The translations under genes and the position numbers were made by a program. Below, in pieces: positions 33,490-43,680 of a stretch of DNA of 64,000 nucleotides (position 1 is the first letter of the stretch; every line of letters starts with the position of its first letter). Below the pieces are notes generated by a model. It ran no database searches. It was not told where the DNA came from and worked only from the letters and a program-made list of their open reading frames with translations. The stretch is from Ottelia alismoides (taxonomy: Eukaryota; Streptophyta; Magnoliopsida; Alismatales; Hydrocharitaceae): contig JAZKJV010000603.1 of NCBI GenBank assembly GCA_037367405.1, positions 558,001 through 622,000 of the forward strand, read 5' to 3'.

Positions 33490-35255
33490 GGGATTTTATC
33501 ACTTGTGCCCCTCCGAGATATCGCAATTTCAGTTATGCCCCCTTCTTTTGGTAATATCAGTTGTGCCCCTCAAAACTTGCTAATTTATCACTTGTGCCCC
33601 TCGGGTTAGTGACCGTCCATCCACAGTGCAAACGGCCGTTAACTTTGAGGACATAGGCGGAATTACTTTAAAAAAAAGGTTAGGAGGTCATTTTACATCA
33701 TCTTCCTCATCCTCTTCTTCTTCCTCCTCTTGCCCATCCTCTTCCTCCTCCTCCGGCTCCTCCTCCTCCTCCCTCTCTAGCCTCGCCCCTGCCCGCGCTG
33801 CCTCTCCTCCCTCCTCCAATCTGCCAGCAGCACCTCGTCGTCCCCTTCCTCTGACCTCCTCCTCCACTTCATCCTCCGGCAACTACCTCCGCCTCCTCCC
33901 CCCACCGACCACCTACTCCTCTCATTCCTCCTCCAGAACCAAGCTCCATCGAGACCTTCCCCCCGCCCCTATCGAAGCCCCCCTCCCCCAGCCTGCATGA
34001 AGGTGTTAGTAAGAGGTCCCCTATCCTTGCAGAGACGGGTCCGGTACTGCGCCGGGTGAAGCCAGCACTCGAACACACCATGCGCGTACTCACAGAGGTC
34101 GCCGCGGCGGCATGCGCCCTTGCGGAAGTCCGGGCACGGCACGCAGCTGTAGTGGAACTTCCTCGGATCTCTGCGCCATGCGTTCTCTCCCGGATGCACG
34201 AACGGGCACTCCATCCAGTCGTGCGAGTACGCCCTCGAGCACGGCCTGACCTTGAACGAGAACATCTGAACTCGTCGGTGGAATATATGTTGTTTTTTAT
34301 GTCCGGCAGCGAGGGATCGAGCGGATACTCCCTTTTCTCGGGGAATTTCCCGGCGATCGGAGACGATGTCGAGTTGGGAAAACGGCGATCCACCTGCATC
34401 CCCGTCAGGGGAAGCGGATAGCGGCGGGGAGGAGCTTGATGAGCTCGTCGACACCTGAAGCCCGCCGAGAAGCTCCAGGAGCTCGATCCTACGGTCTGAG
34501 GCGTTCGGCAGGGAGGCGATGACGTCCACAGGTCGATTCCCGTCGGAGTCAAGGACATCCGAGTCCGCACCGGCCGCGAGAAGGGCGCGGACGGCGGCGG
34601 CGGCGTTGGGGGCGCCGCCAGAGGCAGCGCAGTGCAGGGCAGTAGCGCCGTCCTGCGCGGCGGCACAGCCGACATTAACGGTGGGGTGCGAGAGTAGGAA
34701 CTCGAGGACGCGGACGCTGCAGTACGTGGCGGCGACCATCAGCGGCGTGCGCTGAAGGAGAACCGTACCCCCCAGCCTGCATGAAGGTGTTACCGGACCT
34801 CCCCCAACCCCTGCGCGCAAGCTACAACTCCTGTCGATGACCCCTCCCGCCCGCAGCCCCCGATCTGCAAGGCCCCCTGCGTGCTCCTGTCGACGACCCA
34901 CACCCACCTCCCGCTTGCAACCCCCCGTTGAAACCCACCTGCAATCCCCCCCTTCCCCGCAAGCTCCAGCTTCTGTCGACGACCCCCCCCCCCCCCCCCG
35001 CCCCCTCCAGCTTCTGTCGACGACCGCTTGCAAATGGAGAAGGAAGAAGATGAAGAAGGGTATGGACCATAATACCCTTTTTAACCACACCATGGTTTGA
35101 ATAAACCATGGTTATTTTAATTTTTTGACGGTCAATCTGACGGAGGGCACAACTGGTGACGGAGCAAGAAGTTAGGGGCACAACTGATATTACCAAAAAG
35201 ATAGGGGTATAACTGATATTGCGATATCTCGGAGGGGGACAAGTGATAAAATCCC
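33490..35255. mobile_element. Pack-MULE carrying a captured CCCH zinc-finger gene fragment
   Basis: 1766 bp with long terminal inverted repeats (about 100 bp): GGGATTTTATCACTTGT at the left, its inverse at the right, and continuing similarity through GAGATATCGCAAT and GGTAATATCAGTTGTGCCCC. Flanked by a 9-bp duplication TTTCTTTTT / TTTCCTTTT (33481-33489, 35256-35264; 8 of 9), the Mutator hallmark. No transposase. The interior holds a reversed host-gene fragment (34009-34769) between GC-rich flanks. Confidence 0.93.
33969..35093 (-). CDS. Chimeric Pack-MULE ORF with ankyrin and CCCH (RR-TZF) domains, 374 codons
   Basis: Stop-free from a start near the right TIR. Residues 1-110 and 358-374 are MULE filler (Gly-rich). 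Residues 111-357 come from a plant ankyrin/CCCH protein: an ankyrin pair ([20 protein letters not shown], then [12 protein letters not shown]), a Ser-rich linker, the arginine-rich RR region ([30 protein letters not shown]), and the first plant TZF finger C320-x7-C328-x5-C334-x3-H338. The second finger is cut after RTRLCKD (357). Proteins of this family bind or destabilise mRNA and regulate stress and hormone responses. Whether this chimera is expressed is unknown. The preserved frame suggests recent capture or constraint. Confidence 0.8.
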   Translation of the reverse strand: MVWLKRVLWSIPFFIFFLLHLQAVVDRSWRGRGGGGGSSTEAGACGEGGDCRWVSTGGCKREVGVGRRQEHAGGLADRGLRAGGVIDRSCSLRAGVGGGPVTPSCRLGGTVLLQRTPLMVAATYCSVRVLEFLLSHPTVNVGCAAAQDGATALHCAASGGAPNAAAAVRALLAAGADSDVLDSDGNRPVDVIASLPNASDRRIELLELLGGLQVSTSSSSSSPPLSASPDGDAGGSPFSQLDIVSDRREIPREKGVSARSLAAGHKKQHIFHRRVQMFSFKVRPCSRAYSHDWMECPFVHPGENAWRRDPRKFHYSCVPCPDFRKGACRRGDLCEYAHGVFECWLHPAQYRTRLCKDRGPLTNTFMQAGGGGLR

Positions 35256-35536
35256 TTTCCTTTTTTGCATGGATCTATGTATAGAAATATGCAACTATGT
35301 AAGGTTTAACTGAAAACATAAAAAAAAATAAAGCTTAGGTAAAAATAAGGTCGAGTGCAAAGCAAATAATCAAAAAGTTAAAAAAAAAGCCTCCAGCTCG
35401 AGGCTTATGCTTCTGTCTCGCGCCTCGAACGCCTCAAGCCAGGTCAAGGCGTACGCCCCAACCCAAGGACCTGAGGCATGTGCCTCGGGGAGATTTTGGC
35501 ACGCCTTGCCTCGAGGCGCCACTTTTTAAAACCATG

Positions 35537-36532
35537 GTTACAACCGGTAAAAGCATATGCTATACCTGAGGAGCTAGAAGAGGCTCTAGCAACAACTGCA
35601 ACATTTGAGGAACATGTAGTGGTGCCGGCAATAGGAGTCATGATCTCTCATATACAAGAGACAATATCATCAAGGCATGGATCTGCCTAAGGAGTCGAAG
35701 TGTTTGAGGCTCAATATGCCATGCCACTCGAGCAGATGTGGGATATACGTGCTTCTGATAGTATGTGTCCTCCGAGTGTCCTGGATGACGACAGTAGGTG
35801 CAGGGGCCACGCTGAAATCCACCTCCTCTTCCACGGGGACCACGCCCTCTGAACTGCATATAACCTCCCCTACCGTGAGATACAGCCATCGTCGAGGAGG
35901 TCTGTGTGGTGGCAATGAGTGGGATAAGAAGCATGCTCAGGCGATTGTAGGCCTCCATGGGAGGTATGATTGCACCTATAAGGAGTTGTGTGTGTGCAGC
36001 CTCATACTTCGGATCTTGGGCTGCCAAGGAAACTCCAACCATCGTAGAGTTCCTATATGACAATTGTTGCTCCGTGGAAGTGGTAACAGGCATGAAGCTG
36101 TGAAACTTCTCAAACATGCCTCGAAGTGAAGAATAAAAGGTATGCAGAGGGCGACCATTCTGCTTGGTCGTGTATATACCAAACTAGAGCCGAAGAATCT
36201 TGATATCATTCTTCGCTTGGCCATATGTAGCTGCCAGAATATCCCACATCACTTTAGCGGTGAGCTGGTTCACAATATCATTGGCAATCTCTGTACTAAG
36301 AGTCCCAGATAGCCAAACACGTGCACGTGTCATCTTGCCTCCACGAAGCATTGTCCTCGATCTTGTCTGTTAGCTCAGGCTTTGCCAGGATGTGCTCCTT
36401 GTTATTGCACTGCATAAGGGTCATAAACTGTATAGACCACAACTCGTAGTTGGTCCCATCCATTTTCATGATGGGAGCCAGGCCCTTGGAGGAACCGAAT
36501 GAAGAGAAGATTCCACCCTTGTTTTCTAGCAT
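35537..36532 (-). pseudogene. Copia-2 gag and protease N-terminal part
   Basis: Gag starts at 36532 (MLENKGGIFSSFG..., PIMKMDGTNYELWSIQFM). The frame 35638-36117 has MFEKFHSFMPVTTSTEQQ and the zinc knuckle CTYCRHPGHSEDTYY (last Cys replaced by Tyr). 35444-35641 continues to the protease, interrupted by the hAT at 35536. Several frameshifts. Confidence 0.78.
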
Positions 36533-37149
36533 GAAAAAGAATATAGAAACGGAACTCGACTGGGGAAGTCGACTGATCCAAGCAAGCCTACACGATCATA
36601 TAGAGGATTTGTTGTGCGTAGATTCATACAACAATCCTCGTCAATCCTCGATCCGTGCTAGGCCGAAAAATGTGATTTATAGGTCTGAAATTATGGTTTT
36701 GATCAAAATCAAACCGTACAGCAGATCTAGGCAGAGTCGGAGAGCAATATAAGAGCCTTGTGAGGCATATCATGGGCCAAGGAGGGCCTAGAAGGGGGCT
36801 TAGGAGGCATGGTGGAGGCGTAGGGTGTCCAAGATAAGGCAGTGCGGCACCAGTGGTGCCCTGGCAGCAGCGATGGAGACCTCCAGCAGCCTGGTTGGTT
36901 GTTGCGGAGCCCCAAAAACAGGTTGGCGCCATGGGTTGGACCCCTCCGGAGGCTACCAGCGACAGCCCTGGAGGGTTGAGGCCCTTCGATGGCGTCGCTA
37001 GGACCCTAAGAGGGTCTGCAGTGCAGCCTAGGGTCCACGAGAGACCACTGTGGCCAACACGTGCGAGGGAGACGAGAAGGGCAGGGCGGTTGGTGGGGTT
37101 AGGGCACGTGGTATGAGAAGTATGGTTTAAGACCGTCGCTTTCATATCA
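36533..37149 (-). other. Copia-2 leader and primer-binding site
   Basis: Non-coding leader sharing GATTTATAGGTCTGAAATTA with Copia-1. A degenerate primer site lies at about 37137-37149 (TGATATGAAAGC on the minus strand). The frame 36624-37181 is not credible as coding. Confidence 0.6.
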
Positions 37150-37295
37150 TGTGGAGAGAAAAGAATGAGTTGTTTATTCATGAGGCCCTAGTGTTCTCTT
37201 ATATAAAGGAGAAAACTGTTGAGCCAAATTACATAAGATGGATAAAAAGATAAGAAAATACAAGAAAGTGATAAATAATAACTAATATCTCAACA
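37150..37295 (-). repeat. Copia-2 5' LTR
   Basis: 146 bp, minus strand TGTTGAGATATTAGTTAT...CTTTTCTCTCCACA, with the family's TATATAAG box (about 37199-37207). Confidence 0.75.
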
Positions 37296-37675
37296 ACACA
37301 AAACTTTGCTTTACAAATCCTGTGGACATCCTATTGATGCAGTCTGCGCCTCAGAATACCCAAATAGACAGACAAAGTTTTTAAGAAAAATGCCTAGCAA
37401 TGAACCCGTTTCATCCAATTTAAAGGAAAAACGCTTCACATTATCATGGGTTAAATTAAAAAAAGTTACTTATTATATATGTGATAGGTACCATTTACTT
37501 AAAAGGATTGCCACAGGTTGGACAAAAATATCAATTGTAAAAAATATAAATTAATAAAAAAAAGTACACAGCAAGAACCTAATCGAAATAAGCAAATCTT
37601 ATTGACGACCAAAGTGAAGAGCCTCCTATCGAAAATTGTCACTGTAAAAATAATGCAAAGTTGGAGGGCAAGGTT
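37296..37675. other. Unassigned AT-rich sequence, probably transporter intron
   Basis: Short frames only, with no motif recognised. Lies between Copia-2 and a hAT remnant. Confidence 0.4.
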
Positions 37676-38400
37676 CAGAAAGTCGGTATGCGGTATTCGT
37701 TCGGTCAGATGGTCCCGAGCGAGTAAGAGTATATGCGGAAGTATATGCGGATTATGTTGTTTGCAATATTTTAATTAAAAATATTAAAGAAAAATATTTA
37801 ATTGTGATGTCAAAGACGAAAAACTACATATTTCCTTTAGATTCTCACACATACTTTTAAAAATCAAAAAAGGGACCAGAATAAAAAGCTACATAGTTCC
37901 TTTAGATATCAAAATATGTTTCCAAATGTAGAATGTTCAAATATATAAAGTTATAAATCGACTTCTAAATTCTAATCTAAACTATCTTCAAAATTGATAG
38001 CAGAAATATCATCATTGCTTTTTGTATCACTCATAAATTCTTCTTCATCATCCAAAGTTGGCAAAGCTTATGCATTCCTTTGGCTCCTATTCTAAACAAA
38101 TTCTTCTGCCCCACTTGCTTCTGCAACCAAGTTCCATGTGAACCCTAATCCTTGGAATATTTCTTCTTCTTCATTGGCATTGATCCCATCAATAACACGT
38201 GTTATGTCCTTTGAAACAAATGGATATCTCCTATTTATTGATCAACGCTCCTTAAGCTTTGAATTGAATCTCACGAAAACCAAATCATTAAATCTCTTGA
38301 TTTCTAGTTTGTTTCTTTAGATGTGAATCTGCAATATGAATGTTTACAATTGATAAATAATAAATTATAATAACTTAATGAATGTATTCAATTGTACATC
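37676..38400 (-). mobile_element. hAT remnant with C-terminal transposase fragment
   Basis: The minus strand at about 38000-38325 reads KRFNDLVFVRFNSKLKER, then SKDITRVIDGINANEEEE and an acidic end (DDEEEFMSDTKSNDD). This is the hAT C-terminal pattern seen in hAT-1 near 4748. The left end has GTATATGCGG repeats (37690-37750) like the hAT-1 subterminal motifs. Right end and TSD not determined. Confidence 0.65.
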
Positions 38401-38439
38401 CAAATGGCAAGAGTTATACCGCTGCAACTGAGCTCCAAT

Positions 38440-39950
38440 TCCTCTCGCGACCAGAATAAGATGTCAACTTCAGAATTCTCAAAGCCCTAGACAACCAATC
38501 AAGCAAGCAATCGACCCATCAGACTAATATTTGACTGTAAATCCCCTCTTGATTCAACCACCTTGTAGTCACTAGGTGGATCGACTAGTTGCCATGTGTC
38601 ATGTAAGATAAGAGCAATTATCTCTTCTTTCATTACAAGTTATCATTTGGAGTAATAAAGTACCTCGTTATGATTACGAGAGATATTTGAGGCAGATAAG
38701 ACCTTGACAAACCGTTTGTAAGACGATCCAAGATTTGAGAAAGAAACAACCGTTGAAATATGATGCTTGGTACACTATCTTGTACCCGTCATTAGAGCTG
38801 GGGAGAATTGTGGCATCAACTGCCCAGCTGCCTCTTAACCCTGAATCTATATTTATGGTAAAAATTTAATCAAAAGACTTACCTTCATGAGAGGTGATGC
38901 TGGCTTAGAAGGGGGTGTCTTCGTTGATATTAAACATTGTACCGAATATCCTATGGAATAGGAACAAGAATTTGTGCGGTTTCTAAAATCGTAGGAGGTG
39001 GAGACATGGGCATCAATGATGGGTTAAAAAGGAAGTGATTTAAAAAAAGATAACATCAATATTCAAACTAACGTAGTGCTTCTGTGACCTAAGATCATAG
39101 CAGCAATATCCTTTATGATTCTGGTATTACCCTAAGAACAAACATTTGATCATCATGGTTGCCAATTTGTCCCTAGACTCCCTACAAGGGCCAAGACTGT
39201 GAACAAAGGCCACATACACACATACTTTAGGAGGAACAAGGAACATTCCCTTTCATGAATAGAGGATCTCAATGGGAACTTGCTCATCAATGGAATTAGA
39301 AGGCATACGATTTATAAGAAAATGTAGCCGTAAGGACCGCATGCCATCAATATGTAGGTGGAAGTATCGTGTATGACCAAGGTTCAGGCAATATCAAGAA
39401 TGTACCGATGTTTTCTTATGGCAAGCTGTCTGATGTATGATCCCTTTAATGGAGAGGAAAGACTGACTGCATGCCATGTGAAAGACATTTTCTGACATTA
39501 TCAGACTGAAGGGTTTTAATATTGACACTAAATTGACTTTTTTTTCATTAATAAATTCGACTATAATGGAGGGGACCCTATGCTTATTTTTAAGCAAAAA
39601 TGTCCATAACACATGAAAGAAAACATCAATTAGAACTAGATAATAGTGATTCCCCAAGTGATTAGAATATTGACTGACTGGTCCCCAAACATCAAGGTGG
39701 AAAGCTTAAAAAGATCGGTGGAATGAATAGTATTGGAAGGAGGAAACAAACTTTGGTGATACTTCCCCAGTTGACAGGCCTCACAATAAACATATGTGCT
39801 ATTAAGATAAGAATTCTCAACTAATAACATAAAATCAGAAAGCCATCCTGAAAGAAAGCAAAAATGAAATTTCAACGTGATGTAACGCATGGCCTTTTCA
39901 ATTAAGCTAAAATTACTTCGATTGGTAGCTTTATCAATAAGCAAAAAAAC
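38440..39950 (-). pseudogene. Copia-5 fragment: integrase and start of RT
   Basis: The minus strand at 39636-39944 reads YCEACQLGKYHQSLFPPSN (GAG-pre-integrase). 39394-39657 gives LVLIDVFFHVLWTFLLKNKHRVPS (integrase core). 39050-39330 gives RMPSNSIDEQVPIEIL and CLFLGYYR-type motifs. 38560-38640 gives MKEEIIALILHDTWQLVDPP (RT entry). Many stops. No LTR recognised. Confidence 0.75.
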
Positions 39951-40109
39951 TCAAAAATTTGACTATACCAAGGTAATGAATACATAAATTCTCATATACA
40001 AGGTCACAGACAAAATAATTTGAAACAAAAAAAAATTATTCCAATATTTGTAAGGGCTCGGACAAGACATCGCAGTATCATGGTCAAATTAGAATAAGCA
40101 GAGACTCAC

Positions 40110-40208
40110 TAAGCCACCAGAGGAAGACAAGAGTGAACAGCCCAACATAGCCAAACAACTTCTGGACATCAATTCCTTCTCCTTCCCCTGCAAACTTCTT
40201 TAGAAGCA
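40110..40208 (-). CDS. SLC35F5-like transporter, internal exon c (99 nt)
   Basis: Minus strand TTTTTGCAG|TG CTT...TGG CTT A|GTGAGT. It encodes (V)LLKKFAGEGEGIDVQKLFG then YVGLFTLVFLWWL, which is the linker and start of a membrane segment. It enters in phase 1, exactly where exon b leaves. The following exon (expected WPLTALGIEPKF-type in this family) was not found to the left. Confidence 0.85.
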
Positions 40209-40298
40209 CTGCAAAAAGTATTATGCTCACCATTTATGTTGGGAAATAATTGTATAAAGATTTAATTACAGACACAAGCAGAGAGAACAATATACAAC

Positions 40299-40369
40299 CT
40301 GTAAAAAGGCCATAAGACATGGCAGACAGAAGTCCAAAAAGATCTCCTACAAGAGAACGCTCACTATTT
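40299..40369 (-). CDS. SLC35F5-like transporter, internal exon b (71 nt)
   Basis: Bounded by CGCAG|A and ACAG|GTTGTA on the minus strand. It encodes NSERSLVGDLFGLLSAMSYG and LFT. It enters in phase 2 to match exon a and leaves in phase 1. LFGLLSAMSYGLFT is a conserved membrane segment of the family. Confidence 0.85.
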
Positions 40370-40472
40370 CTGCGTATGAAAGTGAGATTGATAATTACTT
40401 CTCATATTAGAATGCATATTAAATGTCCACTCCTACTAATGAATATGATGGCAACAACAGTAACAATCTTAC

Positions 40473-40690
40473 ACCGCAGAGCCTAGTTGGGCTTCGTCTG
40501 TTGCCCAAGTTTTGCCCAGAGTCGTCATTGCAACACCAGCCATACTAATAAAAACTGCAACAACTTTTGCCATGTTTAAAGAGTCTTGTCCCAGAAGCGC
40601 ACCAACGAAAAGAGTAAAAAGTCCAGATGTTGAAGACAAGACCGTAGTGCTTGCGACACTTGTCCGAGCAAGTGCAGCATTTGAAAAATA
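40473..40690 (-). CDS. SLC35F5-like transporter, internal exon a (218 nt)
   Basis: Acceptor TTTACAG|TAT, donor GCGGT|GTAAGA on the minus strand. It encodes YFSNAALARTSVASTTVLSS then TSGLFTLFVGALLGQDSLNM, AKVVAVFISMAGVAMTTLGK and TWATDEAQLGSA: highly conserved EamA-like transporter sequence with two membrane segments and no stop. The three exons join in frame (about 129 residues). Upstream exons would lie to the right, beyond the L1/Copia-3 pile, which occupies what appears to be an intron. Confidence 0.88.
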
Positions 40691-40990
40691 CTGTAAAGAA
40701 AAGTACTTCCATTAAGTTGTTTTCTCATAGATTGATTTCAAGTCTATCTTACTAGCACTTTCAAGTAGTATCTAACATAACTGCTAAAATCGGGAAAATT
40801 TGATTAGATTGCTTTTTTTTATAAACGAGAGAGTTGCTAGTTTTCTGTTTGTCTTACAGTTGCTAATCTTGATCAGGTTACTTTCATTATTAGTTCTTGT
40901 TGTTGTATAAGCATATTTATCTATTATCTCTAGTTTCTGGGCTTAACCTTCCTCAATTAACACTGCTCAGAAGAAACTCTAGCCGGGTTG
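40691..40990. other. Transporter intron sequence
   Basis: AT-rich, with the polypyrimidine acceptor TTCTTTACAG (minus strand) at its left end. No further exon seen before the L1 begins. Confidence 0.55.
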
Positions 40991-42554
40991 ATAAGTCCAA
41001 TCTAATATGTTTTATAGCAAATCTGCATCCTCACCACAGATCCGAACAATCCACCTCGCAAGCAAAGCTTTATTCATCTCCCCAAGCCAAAAAGCCCCCA
41101 GATCACCCTTCTTCACGGCCTACGTCACCACCACTCACTCCACCGAGGTGATTCCCGAAGACTCTCCCGATGAAGACCAGAAAAAAGGTTGCATCAATGA
41201 CTCAAGATGCCTAATACTACCAATTGGCAGCAATCGCGATGACAGGAAAAACACTGGGATAGCAAAAAGGGGCGGCATTCACAGGCACCAACTAGCCCCC
41301 TCTTGAAACGCATGATGCTTTCCAACCTGCCAACTTCTTCTCAAGCTTTTCGACGACAAGCAGCCAATCCACATGCCTTAATCTGCCACAAAAATAAAAG
41401 CATACCCATGTAAGGAATGGGTAAGCTCATCTTAGGAATGTCCAAGATGGTCTCACATGGTGCCATCCCCTCAAATGTCATGCCAATTGAAACAAAAACG
41501 AGTTTCCTTCCATTGCCTTGCAACATAAACATCTCATCAAAGATTTTCAACACCGCATTGATTCTTCTACAATCAGAAAATCCTCTTTCAATGGAAATGC
41601 TTGTATCATCAATACTAAAGTACGAAACATCAAAATGCCATCTCTAAATTATCCCTCGGGGAATTCCCCCTACCGCCAACTTCACCATGAAAGATAGCAC
41701 ATCCTCTACCAGAACAAACGCAAAAGGGACAAGAGGACATCACTATTTAACCGCCCTCTGAGGTTGGAAAAGACTACCCTCCGACCTCACGTTTATAAAA
41801 AAACAAGACACCATTGTAATACATCTTTTCATTAAGGCAAATCACATCTCCGGAAGTCCCCTTCGAAGATTAGATGCCCAAATGAACTTCCAATCAACAT
41901 AATCATATGTTTTGGAGAAATCAGCATTCCAAAGCATCCCCGAAGTCGGACGCATCTTCCAATCAGCTATGATCTCCATAGCCATGACCACATTATTAAG
42001 TAATTAACCTTTAACCCCCAAAAGAAACATTGATTGCTCCGACAAAATAATAGAATCTAAGGAGATTGGCTAGCACCTTGGTCACAATAAGGTATGTGGC
42101 ACCTGACAAAGCAATGAACCGAAGATGCTCAACCCTCATCGTGATCTCCTTCTTTGGAAGCAAGAAAATCAACAATCTATTCAATACCTAAAAGCCTCGA
42201 TTAACGCATCTAATCGTATTAAGAATGGTCATAACATCATCTCCGCTACATATAGAACTCTTCGAAGAAAAAATTAAGAATCCATATGGACCTGGAGAGC
42301 CATCTTCATTGGGGTCAAAAACCATTGCACGAACCTCCTAGGAATTGAACCCTTTGATGAGTATGCATGCCTGCTCCCGAGACAACCTCTTTACATGTTA
42401 GGCAACTAACAGGCAATGCTCGAAGGGGTTTGTTTGCTACCCTCTGTGAAATGCCCCTACAACTCCAGCACCTATCGCATTGTCACCATGAACCTGTGCA
42501 TCCCCTACATAAACGAAATGTATGAGATTCCACCCTCTCTCCCCATTAGCCATA
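40990..42554 (-). pseudogene. L1-type LINE, RT and C-terminal part, antisense
   Basis: Minus-strand pieces in order from the right: NGERGWNLIHFV, MVFDPNEDGSPGPYGF, LLPKKEITMRVEHLRFIALS with VTKVLANLL, FSKTYDYVDWKFI (RT motif A), and further left VDWLLVVEKLEKKLAGWKA and LLPIGSIRHLESLMQPFFW. All are signatures of plant L1 ORF2. Stops and frameshifts throughout. Interrupted at 42555 by Copia-3; the upstream part resumes at 50222. Confidence 0.78.
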
Positions 42555-42696
42555 TGTTGAGATATTTTTACATTCTGTGTATCTTTCCAGTTATTTTATT
42601 TCTTTATGTCTATCTTATGTAATTTACCATAGGTTTCTCCCCTATATAAGAGAGTCTAGGGTTACAAGAAATAAAAATCCTAACCCCACCTCAACA
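42555..42696 (+). repeat. Copia-3 5' LTR
   Basis: 142 bp TGTTGAGATA...CCTCAACA, with TATATAAG at about 42642. The 3' LTR (118 bp) is about 24 bp shorter and has lost this TATA segment. Confidence 0.93.
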
Positions 42697-42708
42697 TGGT
42701 ATCAGAGC
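42697..42708 (+). other. Copia-3 primer-binding site
   Basis: TGGTATCAGAGC, complementary to the 3' end of initiator methionine tRNA. Directly abuts the LTR. Confidence 0.9.
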
Positions 42709-43104
42709 GGTGGTCCTAGACAGGAGCTCTCGTATCCAAAAACCTAACCCCACATCTTACCCCCCACCTCCACGCACCACAGGCCCCATCTTCGTGCGTC
42801 ATCGTTGCACGCTGCCCTGTGTGCCGCCCACGCATGCCGCCTTCACGCGCGCCACCCTGCGCGCCTCCACGTGTGCCGCCTAGTGCGCTCCCGCACCGCC
42901 TAGCGCGTTCTTGCACCGCAACCCTTGGGCATCGTCCTTCGCGCGCGGCTCCTCTATGTGACGCGCCTCTACACGCCGCCGTCGTTCACTTCATTGCATT
43001 GATGGATTTGGGGCATAAGTCTACATATACACCCAAATCCACGTATGTTTGTGTAGACATTCACTCTTTGGTCTACAAAACCCTAGTCTTCTACATCCGA
43101 CAAG

Positions 43105-43680
43105 ATGTCTGAGAATAAAGTTGATGTACTTGCCACAGGCATATTTAGAGGTCCAACGCCTATCATCAAAATGGACGGGACAAATTATGATCCATGGGCT
43201 ATGCAATTCATGAACCTTATGAAGTCAAATGATAAGAAACATGTTCTTACCGAGGATGAGCCAGTGGAGAAGACTGGGGTAAACGCCTCATGGGAGGCGG
43301 ACGACGCATATGACAAAGTTTGGCTTTCAGGAACATTGACGATTGAGATCGTGAATGATGTGTTACATCAGCATACTGCTAAGGCGATGTGGGATATCCT
43401 CGCGGCAACATATTCTCAAGCGATGGACGAGACGAAGATCCTCCAACTCCAGCATGACATATTCACTATCAAGCAGAGCAGATGTCCTCCGCATTCATTG
43501 TATACATCCTTGTGTGGGATGTTTGAGAAGCTTCATAGTTTCATGCCTCTAACGGCAACTCCAGAGCAGCAAAAACATATAGGAATGCTACCATGGTAGG
43601 GGTATTCCTAGCAGCCCTTGACCCTGAATATGATGCTGCTCGCTCTCAGATTCTAGCAGATGCAACTATTCCCCCCCATG
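43105..43680 (+). pseudogene. Copia-3 gag N-terminal region (compensating frameshifts)
   Basis: Starts MSENKVDVLATGIFRGPTP, IIKMDGTNYDPWAMQFM. Open to 43599, where the frame breaks at an A5 run (43571-43575). The true continuation (RNATMVGVFLAALDPEYDAA) is in another frame until a C7 run (43671-43677), where the original frame returns at MEEAFRRLSR. Two opposite one-base indels at homopolymers would explain this, either real or sequencing errors. Confidence 0.88.

Larger units (their letters stand above)
32747..35536. mobile_element. Non-autonomous hAT, GAGGCG family, copy 3 (carries a Pack-MULE)
   Basis: Ends CAAGGTTTAAAGAAGC and, inverted, CATGGTTTTAAAAAGTGG. Flanks GTTAAAAT (32739-32746) and GTTACAAC (35537-35544) match at 6 of 8 positions; Copia-1 has a related uninterrupted site. 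Same orientation as copy 1. It lacks the GC-rich block present in copies 1 and 2. Removing the MULE leaves about 1.0 kb. Confidence 0.88.
31876..37295 (-). mobile_element. Copia-2: antisense Ty1/copia, truncated in integrase
   Basis: Right end is a 146-bp 5' LTR (37150-37295, TGTTGAGATATT... on the minus strand), then a leader, gag, protease and part of integrase on the minus strand. The RT/RNase H half and 3' LTR are missing: similarity stops at about 31876 in the YTSQQNG region. The protease is split by a GAGGCG hAT (32747-35536) that contains a Pack-MULE. Same family as Copia-1, -3 and -4 by collinear protein motifs and shared leader sequence. Confidence 0.82.

Noticed and set aside
33626..34000. 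Serine-rich plus-strand frame in the Pack-MULE as a protein
   Set aside because: It is a TCC/CCT simple-sequence stretch in the MULE flank. The convincing coding signal is on the minus strand.
36624..37181. 185-codon minus-strand frame as a gene
   Set aside because: It overlaps the Copia-2 leader and LTR, homologous to the non-coding leader of Copia-1.
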